A DNA stretch of 64,000 nt from Bacteroidaceae bacterium (GCA_017469525.1 JAFUGG010000004.1:1-64000); one strand, 5' to 3'. Numbered from the stretch's first letter, positions 1-8,471 are shown. The notes: generated by a model from the letters alone, not told the origin. Numbers and translations are program-made.

Positions 1-428
1 AATTCGTGGAAGCGGGTATCGGAATAGAACTGATTGAGCCGGACGAGGAATGTATCAATTTCCACCTTCTGCCAACGCTTTTCGAGGTCACTCTTTTCTC
101 CTGTGAATGACACCTTCTGCCCGTCAGTGTTAAGATGGACGGCCATCGACATTACTGCATCGTAGGATATGCCACAATTTTTCCGCAGTTCTTTGACATA
201 TGCGACAGTCGGGTGCTGTCCATACGCGGAAAACCATGTCTCCGTGTCGCTTGTGTATTGCCCGCCATTATCCATGCAATACTCTGGAAAACCGGCCGTG
301 CGTGAAATAATGGACATCAATTCTACTGTTTCTGATGCTTCAACTTTAATCTGTGCATCTGCAAAGCTCTCTGCTGACAGCATTGCCAGCAGAAGCAGGA
401 AACGTTTTGTCTGTTTATATAATCTCAT
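1..428 (-). CDS. DUF4932-type exported protein, 3' end cut by window edge
   Basis: This gene reads leftward from an ATG at 428 and is still open at base 1, so only about 142 N-terminal codons are visible. The protein begins MRLYKQTKRFLLLLAML, a signal peptide, and continues through VELMSIISRTAGFPEY, SYDAVMSMAVHL and LNQFYSDTRFHE. From memory, that order matches the Bacteroidetes DUF4932 family, whose function is unknown; some members look metallopeptidase-like. It starts 14 bases after the stop of the lipoprotein gene at 443-1000 and probably shares its transcript. The family call rests on recalled motifs, not on a search. Confidence 0.75.
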   Translation of the reverse strand, partial: MRLYKQTKRFLLLLAMLSAESFADAQIKVEASETVELMSIISRTAGFPEYCMDNGGQYTSDTETWFSAYGQHPTVAYVKELRKNCGISYDAVMSMAVHLNTDGQKVSFTGEKSDLEKRWQKVEIDTFLVRLNQFYSDTRFHE

Positions 429-442
429 ATCTAAATTGGAAT

Positions 443-1000
443 TTAGTTTCTTCTCCTTTTCCTCCATTTCATTACCAATATCATAATGATTATTGCAATT
501 ACAATATAAATGAAGTTTCTCACGATGAATAAAATGCAAAGTAGAATTGTTTGGGAGCAATATTGTCCAATCTGCTCAAGAAAAGGAGCATTGCTGTCAA
601 TATGATATAACTGATATTTAGGCAAAATGTACTCTTCGCTCCTCTCGTATATCCTTAGCGTGTCTAATGATTCATTGACAATGATTGAGTCTGGACATGG
701 AATAACGTTTGTATACACGTCATTGTCGGCATCCGCTTTTTCCCATGTTATTGCTATGTGTGGATGCTTATACTCATAGTGTCCATATAAACGGTCACTA
801 AAGCGACCTACAAAATCTGTAGAGGAGATTTTACCCACGACCTCTGAGTTCTTTCTAAACTCTAAAGACATCCTTTCAATAGGCTTGTAATACCCTACAT
901 ATTCTTTTCCATCTATGCCGTCTTTACTACAAGAGCAAAGGCATAAAAATACTATTATGGCGAGGCTTGTTAAAATTGAATTCAATGGTGTCTCTTTCAT
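443..1000 (-). CDS. Small lipoprotein with a C-terminal membrane segment
   Basis: A 185-residue protein of unrecognised family. The N-terminus has a lipobox-like end to its signal sequence (IIVFLCLCSCSKD), so it is probably lipidated. A second hydrophobic stretch near the C-terminus (residues about 150-178, FIYIVIAIIIMILVM) is followed by the basic tail KWRKRRRN, which suggests a tail anchor with the last residues in the cytoplasm. An upstream ATG exists at 1030, but the promoter box TACCTTTG (minus strand, 1028-1035) overlaps it, so the ATG at 1000 is the likely start. It heads a two-gene unit with the DUF4932-type gene. Function unknown. Confidence 0.75.
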   Translation of the reverse strand: MKETPLNSILTSLAIIVFLCLCSCSKDGIDGKEYVGYYKPIERMSLEFRKNSEVVGKISSTDFVGRFSDRLYGHYEYKHPHIAITWEKADADNDVYTNVIPCPDSIIVNESLDTLRIYERSEEYILPKYQLYHIDSNAPFLEQIGQYCSQTILLCILFIVRNFIYIVIAIIIMILVMKWRKRRRN

Positions 1001-1027
1001 GCTTGTAAATTCCGATTTATCTAACAG

Positions 1028-1035
1028 CAAAGGTA
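1028..1035 (-). promoter_or_regulatory. Bacteroidota -7 promoter box for the 443-1000 lipoprotein gene
   Basis: TACCTTTGC on the minus strand. It lies 28 bases upstream of the ATG at 1000 and rules out the longer start at 1030. Confidence 0.65.
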
Positions 1036-1166
1036 CGACAATTTATCGAGACGGCAAAACAAAGTAACGAAAAAGACGTCCGGGAGCGTCTCGATTCGTG
1101 CTCCGGAAAACATGAAAGAAGTCTTCGACCTTGCCTGCGTGAATAGACGCCTTACTTTGTGTTGCA

Positions 1167-1254
1167 TTTTCTTACGTGTGAGAAAAGCTTGTCTCATACA
1201 TGAGAAAACGTTGTCTCACGTGTGAGAAAATCTTGTCTCACACATGAGACAAAG
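1167..1254. repeat. 22-bp tandem array, 4 units
   Basis: Units begin at 1167, 1189, 1211 and 1233, exactly 22 bases apart. The shared core is TTGTCTCA-n4-TGAGA, so each unit is close to a palindrome (1213-1226 reads GTCTCACGTGTGAG). The array lies just past the 3' end of the NimA-like gene (stop at 1310) and upstream of the lipoprotein promoter. Confidence 0.85.
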
Positions 1255-1309
1255 TGATGCCTAATGTGATGTCACCTCAAAGTCTGGCAGACGAGAGGGA
1301 TTATGGCGT

Positions 1310-1819
1310 TTATGATTCCTGTTTGTCCTGCTTTCCCCCGACCAGTTCGATGGCTTCCTTGCCCGTCAGATGTTCGATGTCGAAGCGGATGGCAAGCATA
1401 CGGGAAAGTCCATGCTCTATCTCCTTCTGTAGGTTATCCTCATCATTGGGATTATAGCGGCGGCCGAGCATCCGTGCCATTTCCAGTTTTTCCGATTCAT
1501 CCTCCACGATGTGTATTCTGCCAAAGGCAATGACGCTACGGAAATAGGTGGTGTATTCCTTCGGATGCACCTGGTCCTGCTCGATGACGCAGAACGACGC
1601 TTTGTCGCATGCTCTGATGGCATCTACCTTGTGACCGCTTAATGCGCTGTGGAAATACAGGTGTCCGTCGGCATAGACATAGCTGATGGGAACGGCATAG
1701 GGATAACCATTGTCGCCCAGCAAAGCCAGAGTTCCGGAGGTTGCCCTCTGCAATATGCCGATTGTATCTTCGTCGGAAAGCTGTTGACGCAGGCGTCTCA
1801 TTGGTCTGAAGTGTTCCAT
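1310..1819 (-). CDS. NimA-like pyridoxamine 5'-phosphate oxidase-family flavoprotein
   Basis: A 169-residue protein of the split-barrel flavin-binding fold. The stretch from RATSGTLALLGDNGYPYAVP through YFHSALSGHKVDAI is the characteristic first half of NimA-related proteins, which bind FMN or other cofactors and include 5-nitroimidazole reductases. The C-terminal third (HLTGKEAIELV) is also typical. Its role here, whether nitro reduction, haem handling or another redox task, cannot be read from sequence. It appears to be a single gene, with a 22-bp array beyond its stop and a long inverted repeat upstream. Confidence 0.85.
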   Translation of the reverse strand: MEHFRPMRRLRQQLSDEDTIGILQRATSGTLALLGDNGYPYAVPISYVYADGHLYFHSALSGHKVDAIRACDKASFCVIEQDQVHPKEYTTYFRSVIAFGRIHIVEDESEKLEMARMLGRRYNPNDEDNLQKEIEHGLSRMLAIRFDIEHLTGKEAIELVGGKQDKQES

Positions 1820-1868
1820 TAGTCGTTTGGGAAATTAGTCGTTTAGTCGTTTGGGAAGTTATAAAGAG

Positions 1869-1990
1869 AAGTTATGATGGAGTTAAGGGAGTTAAAGACA
1901 ATACCATAGGCAGACAGCATCCAAAACTATCGTCCTTAACTCCCCAGCGAGCATAGCGAGCGATAACTCCTTTAACTCCCATCATAACTT
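1869..1990. repeat. Long imperfect inverted repeat upstream of the NimA-like gene
   Basis: The left arm 1869-1895 (AAGTTATGATGGAGTTAAGG...) pairs with the right arm 1964-1990 (...CTCCCATCATAACTT) with one indel and few mismatches. The loop contains the short repeat GCGAGCATAGCGAGC. It fills most of the gap between the NimA-like and esterase genes. At 1820-1858 there is also a short tandem of AGTCGTTT-type units directly upstream of the NimA-like ATG. Confidence 0.75.
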
Positions 1991-2018
1991 CCATTTTACT
2001 TCAATAACTTCAGCAATT

Positions 2019-2684
2019 TCATTTGATTTGATTCATCGCCCAGGCAAAGCCCTTTGCCATTCGCCTCTCGGAATCGACGAAGTGATTGCCAGGATTCCAT
2101 TCAAGTATTGTATTGATGTCCCCGCCCGAAAGCAAGCCGTGCATCTCGCGGATGGCATTGCCAACCCCGGACATAACCTTGTTCTTCGTCCTTTCCTCCT
2201 TGTCGCCAAGGCTGAGATAGACAGACGTTGCCAGCGGTTTGTGCTGGGAGGCATAGCTGAGCCATTCGGGGTACCAGACGGAAGGCGAGGCGGCGACAAC
2301 GCTCTCGAACTTGTTTGTCTGACAGGCAGCCCATAGTGCGAACAATCCGGCGAGTGAATATCCGCCAAGCAAGCAATGGAGCCTTTCCGTATCTTCCTGT
2401 GGCAAGAGATGCTTTATAATAAAGTCTAAGGTGTCAGAGGCATTGCTTCCAAACGGAACCTTCCCGAATACAGGCGGCGCAGTCCATGGCGTCAGCTCCG
2501 TGTTCCAGTCGCGTATCAGGAGGCAGGCCAGCGAGAAAGGTTTGCCGGAGAGCTCCCCAATCAACTCCACTTCCCTGTCCATCAGTTCCAACTCCCCGCC
2601 GTCCACAGGCTGAACCAGCAGGAACCTCGACTCAGGGTTTGTGTAGAAGTAGCATTCCCTTGTGTCTATCAGTTTCTTGTCCAT
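2019..2684 (-). CDS. Alpha/beta-hydrolase esterase
   Basis: A 221-residue putative esterase of the alpha/beta-hydrolase (esterase D / Fes-like) group. The nucleophile elbow is GYSLAGLFALW (GxSxxG). Downstream LSLGDKEER probably holds the acid and GNHFVDSERR the histidine. There is no signal peptide with the chosen start, so it is probably cytoplasmic. The reading frame extends upstream to 2777, but a TACCTTTG box lies at 2704-2711, so the ATG at 2684 (MDKKLIDT) is preferred. Substrate unknown. Confidence 0.8.
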   Translation of the reverse strand: MDKKLIDTRECYFYTNPESRFLLVQPVDGGELELMDREVELIGELSGKPFSLACLLIRDWNTELTPWTAPPVFGKVPFGSNASDTLDFIIKHLLPQEDTERLHCLLGGYSLAGLFALWAACQTNKFESVVAASPSVWYPEWLSYASQHKPLATSVYLSLGDKEERTKNKVMSGVGNAIREMHGLLSGGDINTILEWNPGNHFVDSERRMAKGFAWAMNQIK

Positions 2685-2703
2685 CAAAGCGATTTCTGAA
2701 CTG

Positions 2704-2711
2704 CAAAGGTA
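2704..2711 (-). promoter_or_regulatory. -7 promoter box for the esterase gene
   Basis: TACCTTTGCA on the minus strand, giving a leader of about 15-20 bases before the ATG at 2684. It decides the start. Confidence 0.65.
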
Positions 2712-2792
2712 CGAAATAATCTGCACATATCCTCGCGAATGCCACAAAGATTGTCCTTGTAACGAATAAATCCGCATTTCTCATCTACACAC

Positions 2793-2828
2793 GCTGCCCG
2801 AACATCCCCAGAGAGACATTCGGGCAGC
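2793..2828 (-). terminator. Hairpin past the 411-residue protein gene
   Basis: GCTGCCCGAA at 2793-2802 pairs perfectly with TTCGGGCAGC at 2819-2828. It lies 27 bases beyond the stop at 2855. No U-tract follows, so it is terminator-like rather than a classic intrinsic terminator. Confidence 0.5.
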
Positions 2829-2854
2829 CTTATCATTCTCATACATTCTTCCTC

Positions 2855-4090
2855 CTACGGCGTCAATGTGTCATCGCCTCCGCCCGAAGCCTGTGCCGTG
2901 ACAGTGAACCACACAGCTCCGCCGCGATAGACCACAAGGCTGTGGCCCGCCTCCACGTTCAGTCCCGTGAACGTCGCACCGTTGGCATCGTGGCTGGTGG
3001 GGCTGATGGCATCGCCCGTGCCATCCACCTTGGCTGTGAACGTCACATCGCCGAGGTTTGTCCCGCTGACGGCCACACGTGCGATGGGTGCCGTGGCTGT
3101 CACGCTGCCGCCGGCAATGCTCTGGCTGATGCCGTTGATGGTGGCCGAGGTGTTATAGACAGGCTGTCCCGGAGTCACACCGCCGCTGCCGCCGCTCGGA
3201 GTCACGTCGCCCGTAGTGCCCGTGCCACCCGTTCCGGCGTTGTTCAGGTAGAACTCTGACTCCATGTCGATGTCTGCCGTCTGATAACTCTTCTCCACGG
3301 CCTCATACAGGCTGCATAGGTCGCTGCCGAAGCCTGCCTCGTTGAGCACCAGTTGGCAGTTGCTGCGGAACCACCCGCCGCTCCGGTCCTTGCGGCTGAT
3401 GATGATACCGGCTGCCACCACGTCGCCGCCACGTCCCAGCACAAAGTTGAAGTGGTCGGTGTCGAACGTAAACGACGAGAAGTTCAGGTGGTTCTTCCAG
3501 TTCGAGCAGGGGAATTCGCCCTCGCTGTTCACAATCTCCGTGCTCATGGGCGCACCGCTGGCGTCGGCATTGCGAGGGTTCAGCAAGATACGTGCCGATG
3601 CCACCTCATACTTGCCGTTGAGTTTCTGCACCGTCACGAACGTCACCTGGTCTCCACGCTGCAATCCCCATGCGTTCACAAAGTCCGCATAGGTGCGGCC
3701 CGGCGAATTGACATACGCCTTATGACCACCTTCCGCATCGATGCTCACCGACACCTCGGGCAGATGCCCCAGCGAGATGATGGCGGCAAAGGGACTCCAC
3801 TTGTCGCTCTGCAACGGCATGAACTGGTAGAACTGGTTCAGGCTCTGTCCCGAATTCTGCAGCGTTGCCGCACGCTCGCGTAGGTACTTCAGGTTCACCT
3901 TGCGGAACTTGTTCATGCAGTCGTAGCCATTGCTCACACCCTCGAAAGAGTGGTTGCAGATGAACTTCAGCATAGCGTATGCCAAACCTACGACCTTCAC
4001 CAAGACGCGCTGCAAGGTCTGTGCAGTCGTCTTCGGGTTCTTCACACGACGGTCTGAGGTGCCGTCAACCCTTACTGTAATCTGTTTCAT
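2855..4090 (-). CDS. Unrecognised 411-residue protein with Gly/Thr linker and Ig-like C-terminus
   Basis: There is no signal peptide. Residues 1-270 form a compact region with motifs such as SPGRTYADFVNAWGLQRGDQ and FNFVLGRGGDVVAAGIIISR. A flexible Gly/Thr/Ser linker (about 283-310, including TGGTGTTGDVTPSGGSGG) follows, then a beta-rich Ig-like segment (SATINGISQSIAGGSVTATA, VAVSGTNLGDVTFTAKVDG). I believe similar proteins are common in Bacteroidales as uncharacterised genes, but I cannot name a family. The promoter box is about 180 bases upstream (4269-4276), so the mRNA leader would carry the 22-bp array at 4150-4237. Confidence 0.7.
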   Translation of the reverse strand: MKQITVRVDGTSDRRVKNPKTTAQTLQRVLVKVVGLAYAMLKFICNHSFEGVSNGYDCMNKFRKVNLKYLRERAATLQNSGQSLNQFYQFMPLQSDKWSPFAAIISLGHLPEVSVSIDAEGGHKAYVNSPGRTYADFVNAWGLQRGDQVTFVTVQKLNGKYEVASARILLNPRNADASGAPMSTEIVNSEGEFPCSNWKNHLNFSSFTFDTDHFNFVLGRGGDVVAAGIIISRKDRSGGWFRSNCQLVLNEAGFGSDLCSLYEAVEKSYQTADIDMESEFYLNNAGTGGTGTTGDVTPSGGSGGVTPGQPVYNTSATINGISQSIAGGSVTATAPIARVAVSGTNLGDVTFTAKVDGTGDAISPTSHDANGATFTGLNVEAGHSLVVYRGGAVWFTVTAQASGGGDDTLTP

Positions 4091-4149
4091 AGTCGTACAG
4101 TTTTGTTGTGTATGTAACTATGAATCCTACCCTTGGAGACTGCGGTCAA

Positions 4150-4237
4150 TTAGCGTCCGATTAGAGTTCAATTAGAGTTCGATATGACTTCGAATAGACT
4201 TCGATATGAGATCGACATGACTCCGACATGACCTTGA
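4150..4237. repeat. 22-bp (2 x 11-bp) tandem array, 4 units, in a 5' leader
   Basis: Units start at 4150, 4172, 4194 and 4216. Each splits into two 11-bp halves of the form TAGAnTTCGAT, giving eight half-units of exactly 11 bases. The array lies between the predicted promoter (4269-4276) and start codon (4090) of the 411-residue protein, and downstream of the gene ending at 4396. Confidence 0.85.
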
Positions 4238-4268
4238 CCTGTCATCATCCAATTCGTGATTCTGGCAG

Positions 4269-4276
4269 CAAAGGTA
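4269..4276 (-). promoter_or_regulatory. -7 promoter box for the 411-residue protein gene
   Basis: TACCTTTGC on the minus strand. It implies an unusually long leader of about 175 bases that includes the 22-bp array. Confidence 0.55.
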
Positions 4277-4395
4277 CGGCAATAGCCTGTACCCTACAAA
4301 CGATTGGAAAATCCCGATTCCCGATTGGAAAAAAACAGTGATCCCGCCATGATACCTCTGTTAAGCAGATCTGTCGAAACCCTGTCTGACAAGGC

Positions 4396-5304
4396 TTAAA
4401 ATCCGAAGTTGTCGATGTTCTTCCTTATCTCCCTTAGTTCATCAAAATATGGTGAGTTGTGGAAAATACAGCCTATTTCGTGGAAAACATCCTGCAACGT
4501 CCCATTAGGAGTCGGATGATTCTTGAAATTGATGACCAAACGCTTTGCTTCGGTGAAGTCTTGCTCTACCTTCTTATATTTGTCCTCGTTTGCATAGTTA
4601 TTGAACGTCTTGGCGGTAAACCTCGATTGGTCAGCAAACACATACTTCTCCAGATATTCGCAAAACGGTTGGCGCGAGGTGTTCTTCAGTATTTTGATAC
4701 GGATGAAATAGTAGTGCATCAGCAGGCAGAACTCAACCAACTTTATCTCTCTGTTGCAAATCTTTCCCTTGTCGTCGTTGCCGAAAACGTCAAGGACGAT
4801 TCTCTTGATGCAGTCCGACATCCTACCTGCGTCAATTGGCATAAGGAAAATATCTTTGCACGGCGACGGGTCATTCTGTTTGTTCCTGTTAAGTTCGCGG
4901 TTCTCGTAATAGATGGTTTCTACATGATGCTGTATCTGACGCAAAAGTGAAATGGCGGTGGTGAACTCTTGCGTTCCGTCGCCACTGATAGAGTGTCTTC
5001 CGTAACGTGTCTGGGCTTTACGTCTTATAATACTTCTTTGATAACGCAACCTCCTGCTTGTAGCTGCTGCCACGGCACCTACTCTGGAAGCGAGTATATC
5101 TACCGATGCCCCTTCGGGGTCTATGACTGCCACTGCATATTTGTCTCTGGGTATTAAGGCAATCTGCCGCAACGTCAGCTTTTGAATCACCAAAGGAGTG
5201 CTCCTGTTTGGCAGAAACGCCGTCCGTCCCGCCAACATCACCTTGGTTCCCTGCATACGATGCTGTGGGATACCTTCAAAAGAACCAGTCTTGAAAAATC
5301 TCAT
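4396..5304 (-). CDS. Unrecognised 302-residue protein
   Basis: A basic, probably cytoplasmic protein with no clear signal peptide or membrane segment. The first third is rich in Arg, Ala and Val (ATSRRLRYQRSIIRRKAQ); the rest is probably helical (ISLLRQIQHHVETIYYENRE, KILKNTSRQPFCEYLEKY). I recognise no catalytic motif. The start at 5304 is supported by a TAATTTTG box at 5327-5334. It is divergent from the GIY-YIG repeat gene, 173 bases away, with facing promoters. Codon use is more AT-rich than in the housekeeping half of the window, so it may be an acquired gene. Confidence 0.6.
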   Translation of the reverse strand: MRFFKTGSFEGIPQHRMQGTKVMLAGRTAFLPNRSTPLVIQKLTLRQIALIPRDKYAVAVIDPEGASVDILASRVGAVAAATSRRLRYQRSIIRRKAQTRYGRHSISGDGTQEFTTAISLLRQIQHHVETIYYENRELNRNKQNDPSPCKDIFLMPIDAGRMSDCIKRIVLDVFGNDDKGKICNREIKLVEFCLLMHYYFIRIKILKNTSRQPFCEYLEKYVFADQSRFTAKTFNNYANEDKYKKVEQDFTEAKRLVINFKNHPTPNGTLQDVFHEIGCIFHNSPYFDELREIRKNIDNFGF

Positions 5305-5326
5305 ATCGTTCTCTGCTTATCTGAGG

Positions 5327-5334
5327 CAAAATTA
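5327..5334 (-). promoter_or_regulatory. -7 box for the 302-residue protein gene
   Basis: TAATTTTGCC on the minus strand, 23 bases upstream of the ATG at 5304. Confidence 0.6.
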
Positions 5335-5425
5335 CACATAAATACTGAGAGAACCATAAGAACAAGGCTATTTTAGAGAAAAAAGACACGAAACTTCTAT
5401 TTTGTAGCAAATAATAGCAAGTTTG

Positions 5426-5457
5426 TTTGGCGGAATCAGAGAATAAATGTAATTTTG
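5426..5457 (+). promoter_or_regulatory. Complete -33/-7 promoter for the GIY-YIG repeat gene
   Basis: TTTG at 5426-5429 and TAATTTTG at 5450-5457, separated by 20 bases, match the Bacteroidota consensus. The ATG at 5478 follows 20 bases later. This excludes an in-frame TTG start at 5427. Confidence 0.75.
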
Positions 5458-5477
5458 CCATTAAAAATGGCAAGACT

Positions 5478-7436
5478 ATGGGAAAGAAAATAAAACCATA
5501 CACAGAAGAGGAACTTGCGGAGATTTCGTCGAGATACACGAAACTGAAGGAGTTTCGCGAGCAGGAGCCTAAAGCCTACGACATTATAGTTAAGCGCGGA
5601 CTATTAGACAAACTTTGTGGTCGCATGGAGCGGTCACAACCGAAACCGTACACCATTGAAGAGTTGGCGGCGATAGCCAGCCAGTATCACGAATTGCCTG
5701 TATTCAGAAAAGAGCAGTACAAGGCTTATGATGCCATTAGGGAAAGGGGGTTGATAGACAAGTTGTGCGCCCACATGAAGCGAGGCCGACCAAAGACGTG
5801 GACTGTTGAAGAGTTGGCAGCGATAGCCAGCCAGTATCACGATTTGCCCCTGTTCAGAAAAGAGCAACCCAAGGCTTATAATGCCATCGGGGAAAGAGGC
5901 TTGCGCGACAAACTGTGCGGACACATGAAGAGAGAACAGGCAAAACATTACACTTATGAAGAGCTGAAAGCAATAGCCGACCAGTATCACGAAATGTCCA
6001 CGTTTTTAGCAGAGCAGCACAAGGCTTATGATGCTATTCACAGAAGGGGTTTGCTTGATGAGCTGTGCGGACACATGAAGCGAAAAGTGGAGACTCGTAC
6101 AGTAGAGGAGCTGGCTGATATTGCCAGCGGCTACGACAATCTGGCTCTGTTCAAGGCTGAGCAGAAATCAATTTATTCATCTATTGTGCAGCGCGGTTTG
6201 ATTGATAAATTGTGCGTACACATGAAGCGGTATTATCGCCCCGACTACACCGACGAGGAGCTGGCTGAACTGGCAAGTGGGTATGACGACCTGAATAAGT
6301 TCAGAAAGGAACAAAGGTATCCTTATTTCGCCATTGTGCGGCACGGCAAGATTGATGAGTTTTGCGGACACATGAAACGCTTCTTCCACCCTGACTATAC
6401 TGACGAGGAACTAAAAGACATCGCATCGAAATACAAGACAAGAGACGAGTTTCACAAGAAAGACGCTGGTGCATATCTTGCTGCCTACAGGCGTGGCATC
6501 TTAGATGATGTTTGCTGCCAAATGGACGAACTGCGTCGTCCCAAGGGTTTTTACTCCAAAGGCTATTGCCACGTCATCGCCCTGGGGTACAAGACGAGAG
6601 GCGAGTTTGAAAAATGGAACCGTTATGCTTACAGCGCTGCTCACAACGAAGGGTGGCTCGACGATATTTGCAGACACATGAAAGTTGCCGGTAATTTGAA
6701 AAGACGTCTGATATACGTCTATACCTTCACCGACGGGTATGCCTACGTCGGTCTGACAGACAATGTGAAGCGGCGAAAGAACGAACACCTGCACAAATAC
6801 GACCACAAGAAAATCTCGCCAGTGTATCTGCATTATCAGAAAACGGGCGCAAGCTATGAATACAAAGAGTTGACCGACTGGCTCGATGCTGAAACGGCGG
6901 CAAAAGTGGAAGATGATTATATCAAGCAATATAAGGCCGACGGCTGGAAGATGCTGAACAGAGTGAAGGGTGGAGCACTGGGTGCTACTGCCGGGAGTAA
7001 TATGACTGCCAAAGAGATTCATGCCATCGTCAGCCGATATAAATACGTAGAGGATTTCAGGGATAACGAGCCTAAAGTTTACGGGCATCTTTGCAGAAAG
7101 CAAGAGTTCAGCAAATACTGCTCAGAGTTGAAGCGCCGGAAGAAACAGCCAGGCTACTGGACGTTGGAACGAGCCATCGCCGTGATACAGGAATGTGAGA
7201 CGGCTGCGATATTGCGCAAGCGGTATCGTCAGGCATACAGAATTGTGAAGGCGGCAGGGCTGATAGCTGAATACTATCCAAATAAGCCAGTGCCGTACAA
7301 TAAGCTGTCGCTGGAGGAATGTGCCACCGCCGCCCGCTATTGCAAATCGAAGATGGAGTTTCGCAAGAAGCACTACCGAGCATACGAGCGACTGAAAAAG
7401 GAAGGACTGCTTGACGAGCTATTTGAGGACAAATAG
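5478..7436 (+). CDS. GIY-YIG nuclease domain inside an 11-fold repeat protein
   Basis: A 652-residue protein. Eight tandem repeats of about 50 residues come first. Each follows YTxEELAxIAsxY-x5-F-x3-Q-xAY-xAI-xxRGLlDkLCxHMKR. A GIY-YIG domain follows (about residues 410-510), with VYTFTDGYAYVGLT in place of the GIY/YIG strands, the Arg in NVKRRKNEH, the Glu in KVEDDYIKQY and the Asn in MLNRVKGG. Three diverged repeats end the protein. The repeats look like the DNA-reading modules seen beside phage and homing-type nucleases, and that is an inference. No intein or intron is visible around it. It could be a free-standing homing or defence nuclease. It ends before a hairpin at 7463-7493. Confidence 0.85.
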   Translation: MGKKIKPYTEEELAEISSRYTKLKEFREQEPKAYDIIVKRGLLDKLCGRMERSQPKPYTIEELAAIASQYHELPVFRKEQYKAYDAIRERGLIDKLCAHMKRGRPKTWTVEELAAIASQYHDLPLFRKEQPKAYNAIGERGLRDKLCGHMKREQAKHYTYEELKAIADQYHEMSTFLAEQHKAYDAIHRRGLLDELCGHMKRKVETRTVEELADIASGYDNLALFKAEQKSIYSSIVQRGLIDKLCVHMKRYYRPDYTDEELAELASGYDDLNKFRKEQRYPYFAIVRHGKIDEFCGHMKRFFHPDYTDEELKDIASKYKTRDEFHKKDAGAYLAAYRRGILDDVCCQMDELRRPKGFYSKGYCHVIALGYKTRGEFEKWNRYAYSAAHNEGWLDDICRHMKVAGNLKRRLIYVYTFTDGYAYVGLTDNVKRRKNEHLHKYDHKKISPVYLHYQKTGASYEYKELTDWLDAETAAKVEDDYIKQYKADGWKMLNRVKGGALGATAGSNMTAKEIHAIVSRYKYVEDFRDNEPKVYGHLCRKQEFSKYCSELKRRKKQPGYWTLERAIAVIQECETAAILRKRYRQAYRIVKAAGLIAEYYPNKPVPYNKLSLEECATAARYCKSKMEFRKKHYRAYERLKKEGLLDELFEDK

Positions 7437-7462
7437 GAGAAAGACAAGCGGAAGAAACTGGA

Positions 7463-7493
7463 AGCGAGGCGGCTGTCATTGTCGCCTCGCTTG
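7463..7493. terminator. Hairpin between the GIY-YIG gene and the convergent 300-residue gene
   Basis: AAGCGAGGCG (7463-7472) pairs with CGCCTCGCTT (7484-7493), a perfect 10-bp stem with an 11-base loop. It sits between two convergent 3' ends, so it could serve both; the U-tract is weak. Confidence 0.55.
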
Positions 7494-7535
7494 TTATCCA
7501 CCTATGGTTGTCGAATTCGTCAGTTGTTCATGTAA

Positions 7536-8438
7536 TTATAGTTCTGCAGTTGCCGCAGTTTCATCAAGTTGATTCACAATGTCTTCTATTCTACATCCTT
7601 TTTCGTCATAGATATGACGGTATTCTTCCTTGTATTCACAAAAATCTTTCACAAAAAGGTGAAGAAAATGTATCGTTTGCTCCAGTATTTTCTTCGTTGC
7701 TTCAATCTCTTCTTTTTTGTTATACGTGTCCGCAAAATCTTTCACGCCTATAAAACTTGGATGAGACTGAGCTGAAAGCAGAGTATAACTATAGCTGGTA
7801 CCTGATAGGTCACGATTCATTGCTTTATCGCTGAAATTCATATCGCGAAAGTCAATAATAGCATCGCAATTATCGCAATGCTCAAACTTGAAACCTTTTA
7901 AGACTGGGGTACTACTATTAGTACATAATTCTATTGACCCTATTATTGAAGGAGATAAGGATAATTTACTTTCTAGGTTATGAATTTCAGTTATCAACGT
8001 TTTGTTTTCTTGTTTCGCATTTTCTTTCTTGTTTCGCAGTTCGTCATCTAATTCGTCTTTTGGAACCTGCATAAGGTTATTGTTTCCTCTTATTTTCCAG
8101 ACTTTTAGCAATAATTCTCGTTCATCGTCATTTCTTGATGAAACGTATATGCATCTGAAAAGGAAAAGCATTTCATACATACTTCTTAGCACAGGATACA
8201 TGTTAGAAGGATTGGCAATGATTTCCTTTTGAGTTGGAAGTATTTTAATCCCATTACTCAACAACAAAATGGTCTTTGCCTTCCACACCATCATCCTATA
8301 TATGTTGGTTGCCATAATTTCACATTCAGTAAGCGGCCTGCTAAATGTACAAAACCAGTCTATATAAATATGGAAAATGGCCTCCGACATTTCTCTAAGC
8401 AAAAGCCTCAATTGATCTATTTTATTCTCTTCGTTCAT
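7536..8438 (-). CDS. Unrecognised 300-residue alpha-helical protein (possibly DUF5677-like)
   Basis: A predicted soluble, mostly helical protein with no signal peptide. Residues about 75-105 (NPSNMYPVLRSMYEMLFLFRCIYV) resemble the conserved patch of the DUF5677/DUF5677-like family, and a coiled stretch (ELRNKKENAKQENKTLITEI) follows. That assignment is tentative. It is the last gene of a three-gene minus-strand unit: exported 173-residue protein, 16-base gap, RpoA-CTD-like protein, 33-base gap, this gene. AT-rich codon use suggests an accessory locus. A role in defence or toxin-antitoxin is conceivable but unsupported. Confidence 0.6.
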   Translation of the reverse strand: MNEENKIDQLRLLLREMSEAIFHIYIDWFCTFSRPLTECEIMATNIYRMMVWKAKTILLLSNGIKILPTQKEIIANPSNMYPVLRSMYEMLFLFRCIYVSSRNDDERELLLKVWKIRGNNNLMQVPKDELDDELRNKKENAKQENKTLITEIHNLESKLSLSPSIIGSIELCTNSSTPVLKGFKFEHCDNCDAIIDFRDMNFSDKAMNRDLSGTSYSYTLLSAQSHPSFIGVKDFADTYNKKEEIEATKKILEQTIHFLHLFVKDFCEYKEEYRHIYDEKGCRIEDIVNQLDETAATAEL

Positions 8439-8471
8439 AATACCAAGTCATAATACTTATTATATTTGCTT

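Noticed and set aside
5427..5477. N-terminal extension of the GIY-YIG protein from a TTG codon
   Set aside because: The extension contains the promoter's -7 box, so it cannot be translated from that transcript.
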